Positions 40,432-48,670 of a stretch of DNA of 48,696 bases are shown piece by piece. The position numbers were made by a program, and so were the translations under genes. The stretch lies in assembly GCA_035315885.1 (NCBI GenBank), contig DATFXM010000110.1, positions 1 to 48,696 on the forward strand, written 5' to 3'. The notes beneath the pieces were generated by a model. That model worked only from the letters and a program-made list of their open reading frames with translations, did not search any database and was not told the origin of the DNA. Within the stretch, counting starts at the first letter, position 1; each line of letters begins with the position of its first letter. Source of the stretch: DATFXM01 sp035315885 (lineage in GTDB: Bacteria > Acidobacteriota > Blastocatellia > UBA7656).

Positions 40432-41850
40432 GTGTCGCACTCACCGGAAGTCGTCGTGATCGGTTCGGGTCCCAACGGGTTGACCGCCGCCATCGTGCTT
40501 GCGCGCGCCGGACATTCGGTGAGGGTCCTGGAAGCCGGGCAGACGATAGGAGGATGCGCTCGAACCGCCGAACTGACGCTCCCTGGCTTCCTGCACGATG
40601 TGTGCTCCGCCATCCACCCGTTAACCGCAGGCTCGCCGTTTCTTCGAACGCTTCCGCTCGGCGATCACGGTCTCAAATGGGTCCACCCACCCGCGCCGCT
40701 AGCTCACCCATTGGACGACGGGGCTGCGATTATGCTGGAAAGGGACATTGAGGCTACGGCACAGGGCCTGGGTCCTGACGAGCGTGCTTATCGGAGGTTG
40801 ATCGCACCAATCGCTTCGAGTTGGGGTACGCTTAGTGTCGATTTGCTCAGCCCACCTGGTGTTCCAAAACATCCGTGGCAATTCGCGCGCTTCGGTATGC
40901 TAGCGGCGAGATCTGCGCGCGGTCTGGCAGGGAATCGTTTCGCGACGGAGAGGGCTCGCGCGATTTTCGCGGGGCTTGCGGCACATTCGATTCTGCCGCT
41001 CGAGCGTTTGGCTACCTCAGCGTTCGGATTGGTGCTTGCCGCGACTGGTCACGCCGTGGGCTGGCCATTTCCCGCAGGCGGCGCTTCGATGATTTCGCAT
41101 GCACTTGAATCGATTCTGCGGTCGCTTGGTGGAGAGATAATCACCGGGCATCGGGTCAACAACATCGATGAGCTAGATAAGGCGCTTGCGATCTTATGTG
41201 ACGTCGCGCCTCGCGAGCTGGTAAGGATCGCGGGGCATCGACTGCCGGCGGGCTATCGACGAAGGCTCGAGCGGTTCCGGCATGGCCCTGGGGCGTTCAA
41301 GGTGGACTGGGCACTGAGTTCTCCCATTCCCTGGAAGGCTCAAGACTGCACGCGGGCGGCTACGGTTCATATTGGAGGTACGATAGCGGAGATTGCCGAG
41401 TCGGAATCTGCGCCGTGGAGAGGCGAACATGCTGAGAAGCCGTTTGTGCTTGTGGCACAGCCGACTTTGTTTGACGGATCGCGCGCTCCAGAAGGAAAGC
41501 ACGTGGGGTGGGCGTATTGCCACGTGCCTAATGGCTCGACGTTCGATATGACGTCGCGTATCGAGGCCCAGATCGAGCGTTTCGCTCCGGGATTTCGAGA
41601 CACAATTCTGATGCGGAGCGTAATGGCTCCGACCGATCTAGAGAGGCACAATTCCAACCTGGTGGGTGGCGACATCAGTGGCGGAGTTCAAGACCTTCGT
41701 CAGTTGTTTGCAAGGCCGACCCTCAACGTTTACTCGACACCGGTTCGAGGTCTGTATCTTTGTTCGTCTTCTACGCCGCCCGGTGGAGGAGTTCACGGGA
41801 TGTGCGGCTACCACGCCGCGCATCGAGCGCTACGCGACATCCTGCGGTGA
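40432..41850 (+). CDS. CrtI/phytoene-desaturase-like FAD-dependent oxidoreductase
   Basis: A 472-aa protein. The dinucleotide-binding motif is EVVVIGSGPNGLTAAIVLARAGHSVRVLEAGQ, followed by GGCARTAELTLPGF. The C-terminal FAD-contact motif is GLYLCSSSTPPGGGVHGMCGYHAAHRAL. This is the CrtI-like amino-oxidase group, which includes desaturases, isomerases and many uncharacterised oxidoreductases; no other carotenoid gene is nearby, so the substrate is unknown. The start is a GTG at 40432 with no Shine-Dalgarno; the family motif begins within seven residues, so an earlier start is unlikely. Translation may be leaderless or weak. Confidence 0.88.
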   Translation: MSHSPEVVVIGSGPNGLTAAIVLARAGHSVRVLEAGQTIGGCARTAELTLPGFLHDVCSAIHPLTAGSPFLRTLPLGDHGLKWVHPPAPLAHPLDDGAAIMLERDIEATAQGLGPDERAYRRLIAPIASSWGTLSVDLLSPPGVPKHPWQFARFGMLAARSARGLAGNRFATERARAIFAGLAAHSILPLERLATSAFGLVLAATGHAVGWPFPAGGASMISHALESILRSLGGEIITGHRVNNIDELDKALAILCDVAPRELVRIAGHRLPAGYRRRLERFRHGPGAFKVDWALSSPIPWKAQDCTRAATVHIGGTIAEIAESESAPWRGEHAEKPFVLVAQPTLFDGSRAPEGKHVGWAYCHVPNGSTFDMTSRIEAQIERFAPGFRDTILMRSVMAPTDLERHNSNLVGGDISGGVQDLRQLFARPTLNVYSTPVRGLYLCSSSTPPGGGVHGMCGYHAAHRALRDILR

Positions 41851-41862
41851 TAACGGGGAGAC

Positions 41863-42003
41863 GGAGAGGAGAGAAGGGGCGAAGGGGCGATCGTCGTGGT
41901 TGCTACATAGAGTTGTCACTCAGTCGCTGCTTTTCCGCGCACGCCTGCAGCGTCTCCTAGTCTCCTCGTCTCCGCGTCGCCCCTTCGCCCTTCTCTCCTC
42001 TCC
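41863..42003. repeat. Long inverted repeat of GAAGGGGC words
   Basis: The left arm (41863-41889) starts GGAGAGGAGAGAAGGGGCG and the right arm (41978-42003) is its reverse complement with one missing base. They are about 88 bases apart. A 21-base string at 41968-41988 is identical to 12100-12120 inside the SpoIID-like gene. The rest of the spacer to 42311 holds a terminator and presumably the radical SAM promoter, which I could not place. Confidence 0.8.
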
Positions 42004-42041
42004 GCGTCCCCGCCTCCCGTGTCCGCGATTGAGTCATAATG

Positions 42042-42065
42042 CCCTGCCACGTGCGGGGTTTTGTT
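42042..42065 (+). terminator. Possible terminator after the CrtI-like gene
   Basis: CCCTGC (42042-42047) pairs with GCGGGG (42053-42058), one wobble, followed by TTTTGTTG. It is a short stem; moderate support. Confidence 0.35.
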
Positions 42066-42311
42066 GCTGTGAGTCATTTGGTCGCAACGAAGGTCTCGTT
42101 AGATTACGATCGGGTCAAAACCTGATTCAAGCTACCCCTTGTCGGTGACGGCGCCTCCTCTCAAGTCAGCATTAAGCCTCTCGGTGACAGCTACTTAGAG
42201 TAAATGTAAGGTTTGGGTACAGTGCTTGCTCTTACTTTCTACCTTGAAACTTATCACCTTCTGCACGGTAGCCAGTCTAGTTTAGAAAAAAGCAGCACCA
42301 ACCAAGGAGAG

Positions 42312-43343
42312 ATGAAGCTTACCAGTAGGCTCCGAATATACGCACGCGAATTCAAGTTTTGCGCTAAAGGCCTTGCTTCAAAGGATCACCCCATCCTCGC
42401 ACACGTAGTCCCGATGCGACGGTGCAATCTGGCCTGCGCTTACTGCAACGAGTACGACGACTCGTCCAAGCCGGTCCCGATTGACACAATGTTTCAGCGG
42501 CTGGACAAGCTGGCCATGCTCGGCACCACCGCGATCATTATTAGTGGTGGCGAACCGCTGCTTCACCCCGACATCGAAGCCATCATCTCCAGAATCCATA
42601 GCCACCGGATGCTCGCTTCATTAATCACCAATGGCTACCTCCTTACAAAAGAGAAGATATCCAAACTCAACCGCGCGGGCCTCGAATATCTCCAGATAAG
42701 CATCGATAACGTCAATCCCGACGAGGTCTCGAAGAAGAGCCTCAAGGTACTCGACAAGAAGCTCGTCTGGCTGTCGGAGCTCGCTCAGTTCAGGGTCAAT
42801 ATCAACTCGGTGATCGGAGGAGGGGTAAAAACTCCCGAAGATGCTTTGACCATCGGGCGTCGCGCAGTGGAGCTCGGTTTCTCGACCTCGCTTGGCATCA
42901 TCCACGACGGGCTCGGCACTCTGAAGCCGCTCAAGGGAATTGAGCGAGACATCTATTTTCATATGCGTAGGCTTGGCAAAAAGGGCCACGCGCGAGTCAG
43001 GGCCTTCCAGGACAATCTGGTCGACGGTGCGCCCAACAAATGGAGATGCCGAGCCGGTGCGCGCTACCTCTACATCTGCGAAGACGGACTTGTGCACTAC
43101 TGCTCGCAACAGAGGGGATACCCAGGCGTACCACTCGAGACCTACAGCAAGGACGATATCCGCCGCGAATACCTAACCAAGAAAGCATGCGCGCCTTATT
43201 GCACGATCGCGTGTGTCCACCAGGTGGCGACGTTTGATAACTGGAGAGACCGGCAAACGCTCGGGGTGAAAGGAGCGGTCCGTCGCGAGTCGCTTCAGGC
43301 GATCAAGACGTTGTATCAGATCGAGCAGACAGAGAAAGCTTGA
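42312..43343 (+). CDS. Radical SAM enzyme with C-terminal SPASM/twitch-like cysteines
   Basis: About 343 aa from the ATG at 42312, right after AAGGAGA; the frame opens earlier at 42213 but lacks a ribosome site. The cluster motif CxxxCxxC is in VPMRRCNLACAYCNEYDD, and IIISGGEPLLHPDIEAI is the SAM-binding GGE motif. The barrel continues with LITNGYLL and LEYLQISIDNVNPDEV. A C-terminal cysteine set (WRCRAGARYLYICEDGLVHYCSQ, then CAPYCTIACVHQ) is like SPASM domains that carry further clusters. It is followed after 144 bases by a second, larger radical SAM gene on the same strand. Joint action in lipid or cofactor chemistry is inferred from context only. Confidence 0.88.
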   Translation: MKLTSRLRIYAREFKFCAKGLASKDHPILAHVVPMRRCNLACAYCNEYDDSSKPVPIDTMFQRLDKLAMLGTTAIIISGGEPLLHPDIEAIISRIHSHRMLASLITNGYLLTKEKISKLNRAGLEYLQISIDNVNPDEVSKKSLKVLDKKLVWLSELAQFRVNINSVIGGGVKTPEDALTIGRRAVELGFSTSLGIIHDGLGTLKPLKGIERDIYFHMRRLGKKGHARVRAFQDNLVDGAPNKWRCRAGARYLYICEDGLVHYCSQQRGYPGVPLETYSKDDIRREYLTKKACAPYCTIACVHQVATFDNWRDRQTLGVKGAVRRESLQAIKTLYQIEQTEKA

Positions 43344-43474
43344 GGTCAATCAGACCCAGCTTGCTAATAGCGCCGGCGAAGCAACCCGGCGAGGAGAATG
43401 TTTTGTTCAACGGGACTACGGTCCTGGTAAACGACAGAGACAAGCGAAGCGTTGATGGCTTCGCGATCGATTGA
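43340..43474 (+). CDS. Possible small ORF between the radical SAM genes
   Basis: An open frame of 44 codons begins with a TTG that overlaps the stop of the first radical SAM gene (TTGA) and ends 13 bases before the next ATG. Its second half reads ENVLFNGTTVLVNDRDKRSV. An inner TTG at 43403 follows GAGGAGA. The neighbourhood makes a substrate peptide conceivable, but nothing else supports it; the spacer could be only untranslated leader. Confidence 0.15.
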   Translation: MRSIRPSLLIAPAKQPGEENVLFNGTTVLVNDRDKRSVDGFAID

Positions 43475-43487
43475 GGGGGACTAACGA

Positions 43488-45578
43488 ATGCATAAGCCAA
43501 TCAAGTACGTGGAGAAGGGAGTAACCTTCGCGGCGCGGGGTGTCTGGACGGTCTTTGACCGGTTGAACCGGATCAGGCCGAACCCTTCTTTCACCCCGAA
43601 GTGGTCTGACAAGCCGCTTCTGAAGTCATATCAGAAGACGAAGCCGCCTTTGGGCTGGCCTCGCACGACGGACTCGCTGTGCCCGCGGTGCGTCCCGGAG
43701 ATTCGACAGCAGATCATCGATGGGCAGTTGCCTCACGACATTTTGCTCACTGAAAAAGTGGGAGAGATAAAAGCCCAGATCATCGAGCGGGACGGAAAGA
43801 TCCTGATGGTGAAGGATTGCCCGAAGCACGGGCATTTTGAGGATGTGATGTCGATCGACACTGCGTTCTTCAAGCACCTCGAGGAAGTTTTCCCCGGCCG
43901 CGACATTCGCGCGCATAACGACGAAGATCTACACAACCACGGTACGAGCACTATAAAGCACGGACGCGGTTCGGTACTGACTGTTGACCTTACGAATCGC
44001 TGCAACATGATGTGCGATCCATGTTTTATGGACGCCAATCAGGTTGGGTTTGTACACGAGCTGAGTTGGCAAGACATCCAGACCCTGTTGGACAATGCGA
44101 TTTCAATCAAGCCTCGGCGTCAGATGTCGGTTCAGTTCTCAGGTGGCGAGCCTACTTTGTCGCCGTATTTCCTTGACGCGATCGGATATTCGCGAAAGGT
44201 TGGCTATAACAGCGTTCAGGCGGCGACTAACGGGATTGAGTTTGCGAAGAGCACGGAGTTTTGCCGTGCAGCGGCAGAAGCTGGTTTGCGCTACGCGTAT
44301 TTGCAGTTCGATGGAATAGGCAACGCTGCGAACGAGCACCGCAAGGTCGGCAACCTTTTTGACGTCAAGCTTCAGGCCATCGAGAACCTGCACGCAGCGG
44401 GCGTCGAAATCGTGCCGGTAACCACCATCGTCAACGGGATTAACAACGAACAAGTCGGCAGGATCATAAAATTCGCGCTCGACAACCCGAAGAAGATTTC
44501 GTTCCTATCCTTCCAGCCGGTTTCGTTCACCGGTCGAGACGAGGAGATCAGCGACGAACGCCGGCATGCGCAGCGTTACACGCTGTCGCATCTGGCTCAC
44601 GACGTAAAGAACCAGACGGGCATGGGCGAGCCTACTCGAGACTGGTTTCCCATCTCATTCATGGGAACGTTTTCGGATTGGGCTGATCTTGTCCACGGAC
44701 CACAAAACGAATGGGGCCAGGTCAACTGCGGGTGCCATCCCAACTGCGGTATCGGAATGGCGGTGATGATCGACAAGGAGACCAAAGAGGCGGCGCCGGT
44801 TACTGCATTCTTCAACGCCAAGGGATTCGCGAAAGATCTGGCGAGGGTCAACGATGCGGCGCGCGGACGGTTTCTGTCTCTCTTTGGAGGAGGACTTGCG
44901 CTGTTGAAGGCGTATGATCCGTTCAAGGCGCCGTCGCATTTCCGGCTCATTGATCTTCTGAAGAAATTCGACAAATCATTTGGCGCAACCGGAAAGGATT
45001 ACGGCAAGGTAACCGGCGATCGCACGATGGAAGACATCGAGGTGCGTCGTGCGGACCGCTGGAATTTCCTGTTCATCGCCGGAATGTGGTTCCAGGATTT
45101 GTTCAACTACGATTTTCGCCGCACCGAGCAATGCATCATTCCGTACGCAACGCAGCAAGGTGAGATTTCTTTCTGTGCGTACAACACTGGCATTGGTTGG
45201 CGGCAGATAGTTGAAAAGATGCACATGACCGCGACGCTGACAAAATGGTATGAGGATTACGGACGTCATGAGATCTTTGCCGGCGGAAAGAACGTCCCGC
45301 TCGCGAATCTTGAACACTCGCTGAAGCTGGACACCTCAATCATTACAACCGAAATCCAACACGATCTTGATGAGCTGGGCATCGCAAAGAATTCACGCGA
45401 AGAGAAACTGCGAAGGCAGCGTGAACGGATGCAGTCTCAGGACCATGAGCAGCTGGCCAGGCTGTACCGGAAGCACATACTGAAGGAACAGGGACCAGAG
45501 GAAGCGTCGCTCGTTCAGCTTCGACTCAAGAAATCGGACTCGCCGGTCGAAATTACTCCCGCGGGTGCCGGGGACTGA
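43488..45578 (+). CDS. COG1964 radical SAM enzyme, tetraether/membrane-spanning lipid synthase-like
   Basis: A 696-aa protein. An N-terminal metal domain (LCPRC near residue 65, DCPKHGHFED near 105) precedes the radical SAM core: CxxxCxxC in LTNRCNMMCDPCFMDANQ, then VQFSGGEPTLSP and AATNGIEF. LQFDGIG, TTIVNGINNEQVG and FLSFQPVSFTGRDEE follow, then CGCHPNCGIGMAV and a last set FQDLFNYDFRRTEQCIIPYA with EISFCAYNTG. This order fits COG1964 and the archaeal tetraether synthase Tes (MJ0619), which carries a rubredoxin-like site and several 4Fe-4S clusters and joins lipid tails by C-C coupling. Bacterial homologues are linked to diabolic-acid-type membrane-spanning lipids, known in some acidobacteria. 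A role here in making iso-diabolic acid or branched tetraethers is inference. GAGGGGG precedes the ATG. Confidence 0.85.
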   Translation: MHKPIKYVEKGVTFAARGVWTVFDRLNRIRPNPSFTPKWSDKPLLKSYQKTKPPLGWPRTTDSLCPRCVPEIRQQIIDGQLPHDILLTEKVGEIKAQIIERDGKILMVKDCPKHGHFEDVMSIDTAFFKHLEEVFPGRDIRAHNDEDLHNHGTSTIKHGRGSVLTVDLTNRCNMMCDPCFMDANQVGFVHELSWQDIQTLLDNAISIKPRRQMSVQFSGGEPTLSPYFLDAIGYSRKVGYNSVQAATNGIEFAKSTEFCRAAAEAGLRYAYLQFDGIGNAANEHRKVGNLFDVKLQAIENLHAAGVEIVPVTTIVNGINNEQVGRIIKFALDNPKKISFLSFQPVSFTGRDEEISDERRHAQRYTLSHLAHDVKNQTGMGEPTRDWFPISFMGTFSDWADLVHGPQNEWGQVNCGCHPNCGIGMAVMIDKETKEAAPVTAFFNAKGFAKDLARVNDAARGRFLSLFGGGLALLKAYDPFKAPSHFRLIDLLKKFDKSFGATGKDYGKVTGDRTMEDIEVRRADRWNFLFIAGMWFQDLFNYDFRRTEQCIIPYATQQGEISFCAYNTGIGWRQIVEKMHMTATLTKWYEDYGRHEIFAGGKNVPLANLEHSLKLDTSIITTEIQHDLDELGIAKNSREEKLRRQRERMQSQDHEQLARLYRKHILKEQGPEEASLVQLRLKKSDSPVEITPAGAGD

Positions 45579-45725
45579 TCTCAAATCAGGAGTGTCTGAC
45601 CGGTGGCTGACCGCTTGGCCATCGGTCGACATTTCGGACATCCATTCGGTCGATCCCAAAACAAACCTGCAGCGTTGCTCCACGCGATACTCCGTTGTTC
45701 TCCCTCCAGACGTTTTGAGCGGACC

Positions 45726-45754
45726 TTGCTCGAAGCAAATCGAACGCTTATGAT
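45726..45754 (+). promoter_or_regulatory. Sigma-70-like promoter of the DUF6916-GNAT pair
   Basis: TTGCTC (45726-45731) and TATGAT (45749-45754) spaced 17 bases, about 80 bases before the ATG at 45841. GGGAGG precedes the start. It separates this pair from the radical SAM operon. Confidence 0.5.
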
Positions 45755-45840
45755 GACCGGTCGCGAGCCGCGATAGACGCGCTCGAAGTCCGAACTCGAA
45801 GTGCGAGATCAAGAGGAGAAATCTCAACGGGAGGTACTGC

Positions 45841-46149
45841 ATGCCAGCATTGGAATCGCTCGGCGCGTCGAACTTCATGGAGTATGTGAACACAACTTTT
45901 CGAATCATGGATGAGGTTGCGAGCGGCACGGCACTGAAGTTGACTGACGTGGTCGACATCGGTGAAAGCCATGGGCAGGTTCAGTTCTCTCTGCGTTTTC
46001 TTGGACCTCTCGATCGTCTGCTTCTACAAAGCACCTACAGGATCGATCACGACAAGCTCGGCGAATTGAGCTTGTTCCTGGTCCCGATCGGGCGCGACGA
46101 GTCCGGGTTTCAATATGAGGCCTTCTTCAATCGGTTTGTGAAAAAGTAA
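45841..46149 (+). CDS. DUF6916-like small protein, cytoplasmic form
   Basis: A 102-aa protein without signal peptide. It ends HDKLGELSLFLVPIGRDESG, then FQYEAFFNRF. This aligns with HSRMGTFSLFLSKQKSDAS, then YQYYEAIINHLY, at the end of the minus-strand gene at 46722, so the two are homologues on either side of the GNAT gene. I believe both belong to DUF6916, from memory; function unknown. The next gene starts five bases after its stop, so they are coupled. Confidence 0.7.
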   Translation: MPALESLGASNFMEYVNTTFRIMDEVASGTALKLTDVVDIGESHGQVQFSLRFLGPLDRLLLQSTYRIDHDKLGELSLFLVPIGRDESGFQYEAFFNRFVKK

Positions 46150-46154
46150 AGACC

Positions 46155-46655
46155 ATGCCTGTCACTCTTCGCGATGCGACGGCTGAAGACCAGCAGTTTT
46201 TGCTTCGAGTATACGCAACGACCAGAGCTGCCGAGCTTGAGTTAACTCCGTGGACCGCGGACCAGCGACACGCGTTCGTCCAGATGCAGTTCGAAGCCCA
46301 GCTTCGGCATTATTCGAGCTTCTACTCAGCGAGCATTCAACAGGTAATTCTCAGTGACCGCGAGCCCGTCGGGCGGTTGTATCTGAATCGCACCGCAGAC
46401 GAGATACAAATCCTCGACGTCACGGTGCTCCCCGACCATCGAGGATGCGGAATCGGGTCGGCAGTAATTGAAGGTGTGTTGGAGGAAGCGAGGCTCAAGG
46501 GCTGGAACGCCAGAATCTACGTTGATAGCGGCACGCCTTACGTGGGGTTTTTCGAGCGCCGGGGTTTTTGCGCAATGGCAGACGATGGTGTGAATACGTT
46601 GATGATGTGGCGAACACACGACGACTCTTCGCGCCCGGTTGAACCGGATGCGTAA
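46155..46655 (+). CDS. GNAT-family N-acetyltransferase
   Basis: A 166-aa protein with the GNAT fold: a first strand (PVTLRDATAEDQQFLLRVYA), the acetyl-CoA pyrophosphate loop in LPDHRGCGIGSAVIEGVLEEA, and the late motif YVGFFERRGFCAM. It transfers an acetyl group to an amine; the substrate is unknown. It is coupled to the DUF6916-like gene and converges with the second one, a context shared by phage-tail-collar-type clusters in other bacteria as I remember them, but no tail gene is present here. Confidence 0.9.
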   Translation: MPVTLRDATAEDQQFLLRVYATTRAAELELTPWTADQRHAFVQMQFEAQLRHYSSFYSASIQQVILSDREPVGRLYLNRTADEIQILDVTVLPDHRGCGIGSAVIEGVLEEARLKGWNARIYVDSGTPYVGFFERRGFCAMADDGVNTLMMWRTHDDSSRPVEPDA

Positions 46656-46721
46656 CGTACGCTATTGGTCTCATCTCACATTGCCGTTGTCGCGACTTCA
46701 ACTGCTTCAGCGACAGATCAA

Positions 46722-47180
46722 CTATGGGTACAAATGATTGATGATCGCCTCGTAGTACTGATAGGAGGCGTCGCTCTTCTGTTTGCTCAAGAAGAGAGAG
46801 AAAGTACCCATTCGAGAATGAGTCATCATGTAGGTTCCTTGAGGCAGCACGCTCGCCCGCGATCCACGAAACAACAGGAGAAAGCATTCTTTTCCGGGAA
46901 CGGTCGTAGCAGGCCTCGGACCCGAATCACGGATCTCAGCCAGATTCAGCTGGAGCTTGTAGGTTTCCAACTGAATCGTGAATGGATCGTTGATCCGATT
47001 TGCGAATGCCGCCTTGGTCAGAAAGAACACCGGGTCTGACGTGACCGCCTTCGGAATTTGAAACAGTCCTGTTCCTCGTGTGGGCTGACTGCTTTGAGCC
47101 AGAGCGTTTCGCAGCGGCAAGACAGCGCATAGTCCCGCCGCCGTTCCCACCTCGACGAATTTTCGACGAGTAATCCCCAT
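46722..47180 (-). CDS. DUF6916-like protein with Tat signal
   Basis: A 152-aa protein with a twin-arginine signal, TRRKFVEVGTAAGLCAVLPLR. The mature part has DPVFFLTKAAFANRINDPF, a strand pair, CFLLLFRGSRASVLPQGTY and the conserved end described for the gene at 45841. So one family member is cytoplasmic and this one is exported folded. The ATG follows AAAGGA. It converges with the GNAT gene. Function unknown. Confidence 0.75.
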   Translation of the reverse strand: MGITRRKFVEVGTAAGLCAVLPLRNALAQSSQPTRGTGLFQIPKAVTSDPVFFLTKAAFANRINDPFTIQLETYKLQLNLAEIRDSGPRPATTVPGKECFLLLFRGSRASVLPQGTYMMTHSRMGTFSLFLSKQKSDASYQYYEAIINHLYP

Positions 47181-47214
47181 TTATCGGTCCTTTCAAATGA
47201 TGCCTAACCGCGGC

Positions 47215-47243
47215 AGTCTAAGTGCTCTGAGATATGCTTTCAA
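47215..47243 (-). promoter_or_regulatory. Sigma-70-like promoter of the Tat-exported DUF6916-like gene
   Basis: On the minus strand TTGAAA (47238-47243) and TAGACT (47215-47220) spaced 17 bases, about 35 bases before the ATG at 47180. Confidence 0.5.
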
Positions 47244-47403
47244 TACTTGACCTGGAACGAGGGAAACAGGCTTTTCGCGTGGCAGCGCCGGTGAACAGTG
47301 GGCATGCGTCGACTCATCTTGACCAGATGTTTTTTTTCTACGAAACTCCTCGATCTGCAACCCATCTCGGTAGCAAGCTCTCCGGGTCAAAAAGGACTAG
47401 CGA

Positions 47404-48426
47404 TTGTCGAACTCCGCTCAAGCCGAAGCTCAACTTCATTCCCACGTTGTGGAACTAATCAGAAGTCATCGCAAGTTGCTTGATGACGCGGTTCGCAATC
47501 GAGCGTTCTACGCTGCCTTGAAAAAAGTTGTGAAGCGGGGGTCGGTTGTTCTGGACATAGGGTCGGGCAGCGGGATCTGGGCTTTGGCTGCCGCACAGCT
47601 CGGAGCCAAGCGAGTGGTGGCTCTCGAAATGGATCCGCTGCTGGTCGGCGTGATTCGCGAGCTTGCAAAAGAGAATGGACTGGCTGATCGCGTCGAAGCG
47701 ATCTCCGCAAGCAGCTTCAACGTTCAACTCGCAAGAGAATTCGATGTAGTCGTAAGCGAGACCGTCGGCAACCTCGCCTTTGACGAACAGATCGTTCCGA
47801 CAATGGCGGACGCCCGAAAGAGGTTTCTGAAACCTGGGGGAATAGTCATTCCGCAATCCGTGTCGCTCGTGGTCGCGCCATCTTATGTTGCACGCAGGCG
47901 TATTCCGGCGCGCGTTCCACTAACCTATCGCGGCTTTGACGAAATGGATGTTCACGTGCCGATAGCGGCCGGGCCGCCGCTGGGCGCGGCTCTGAACGTT
48001 GTTGGTCCCGCGCGACAGCTTGCCTTCGCGAACCTGTCGTCCGACTCGGAGCCGCCGCTTGATCTATCAAGTTTAGAGTGTGAATGGGCGCTTAGTCGTT
48101 TGAGTCGCGTGAACTCGTTTCTGGTGTGGCCCGAGGCCGTTCTGGTGAAGGGCGTCAGGCTCAACGCTCGACGTACGAGTTCGTGGTCGGGCACTGCCTA
48201 TCCAGTCGAGCCCATCGTAGGGAAGAGAGGCACGCTGAAACTGCAATTTTCCATTACCTCCACGTGCAACTACTGGACGACAATTGTGACCGATGGTTCA
48301 GACAAGCGAATCTGCTCTTACTCGCCGGCATATGTCGCCGCGAAACTCGTTGCAGAAATGCGGACGGGCGGGAGCGTCTCGTTCCCAATAAGCACGCGAC
48401 CACTCCCACCGAGAGACGGCGACTGA
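47404..48426 (+). CDS. Protein arginine methyltransferase-like SAM methyltransferase
   Basis: A 340-aa protein from a TTG at 47404, seven bases after AAGGA. Motif I is VVLDIGSGSGIWALAAAQLGAKRVVALEMD. The PRMT double-E loop appears as VVSETVGNLAFDEQIV, and FLKPGGIVIPQSVSLVVAP follows as in PRMTs. A late NYWTTIV sits where the THW loop would be, with Asn in place of Thr. Eukaryotic PRMTs methylate arginine; bacterial members are few and poorly studied, so protein or small-molecule substrates are both possible. It lies apart from the radical SAM genes but on the same strand. No signal peptide. Confidence 0.8.
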   Translation: MSNSAQAEAQLHSHVVELIRSHRKLLDDAVRNRAFYAALKKVVKRGSVVLDIGSGSGIWALAAAQLGAKRVVALEMDPLLVGVIRELAKENGLADRVEAISASSFNVQLAREFDVVVSETVGNLAFDEQIVPTMADARKRFLKPGGIVIPQSVSLVVAPSYVARRRIPARVPLTYRGFDEMDVHVPIAAGPPLGAALNVVGPARQLAFANLSSDSEPPLDLSSLECEWALSRLSRVNSFLVWPEAVLVKGVRLNARRTSSWSGTAYPVEPIVGKRGTLKLQFSITSTCNYWTTIVTDGSDKRICSYSPAYVAAKLVAEMRTGGSVSFPISTRPLPPRDGD

Positions 48427-48592
48427 TTTGAGGTTCATCGATAGATTTGTCACCGAAAGCGAAGTCGTTGTAATCGGGCAAGCTTCCTTACATGGGAGTG
48501 TGGAGGGTCAGCAGGGACTCGGAGACTCTGTATCACGAGAACAGGTTTTTGGCGGCGGCTGATATCGGTGAGGATTACGTTAGCGACACCTG

Positions 48593-48621
48593 TTGACTTG
48601 ACGAGCCTTTGCGAATAGAAT
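48593..48621 (+). promoter_or_regulatory. Sigma-70-like promoter at the right edge
   Basis: TTGACT (48593-48598) and TAGAAT (48616-48621) spaced 17 bases. It points to a gene that starts at or beyond the right edge. The spacer from 48427 holds nothing else I recognise. Confidence 0.5.
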
Positions 48622-48670
48622 CGGGAACCTCTGCGAGGCGGATTACAAGTCGAACCGCTTGACAACCCTC

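Noticed and set aside
45841..47180. A phage tail module suggested by the DUF6916-like and GNAT genes
   Set aside because: No tail, collar, capsid or integrase gene is present in the window, so a phage origin is not supported.
48450..48665. A 71-codon minus-strand ORF at the right edge
   Set aside because: It has no recognisable features and would cover a good plus-strand promoter.
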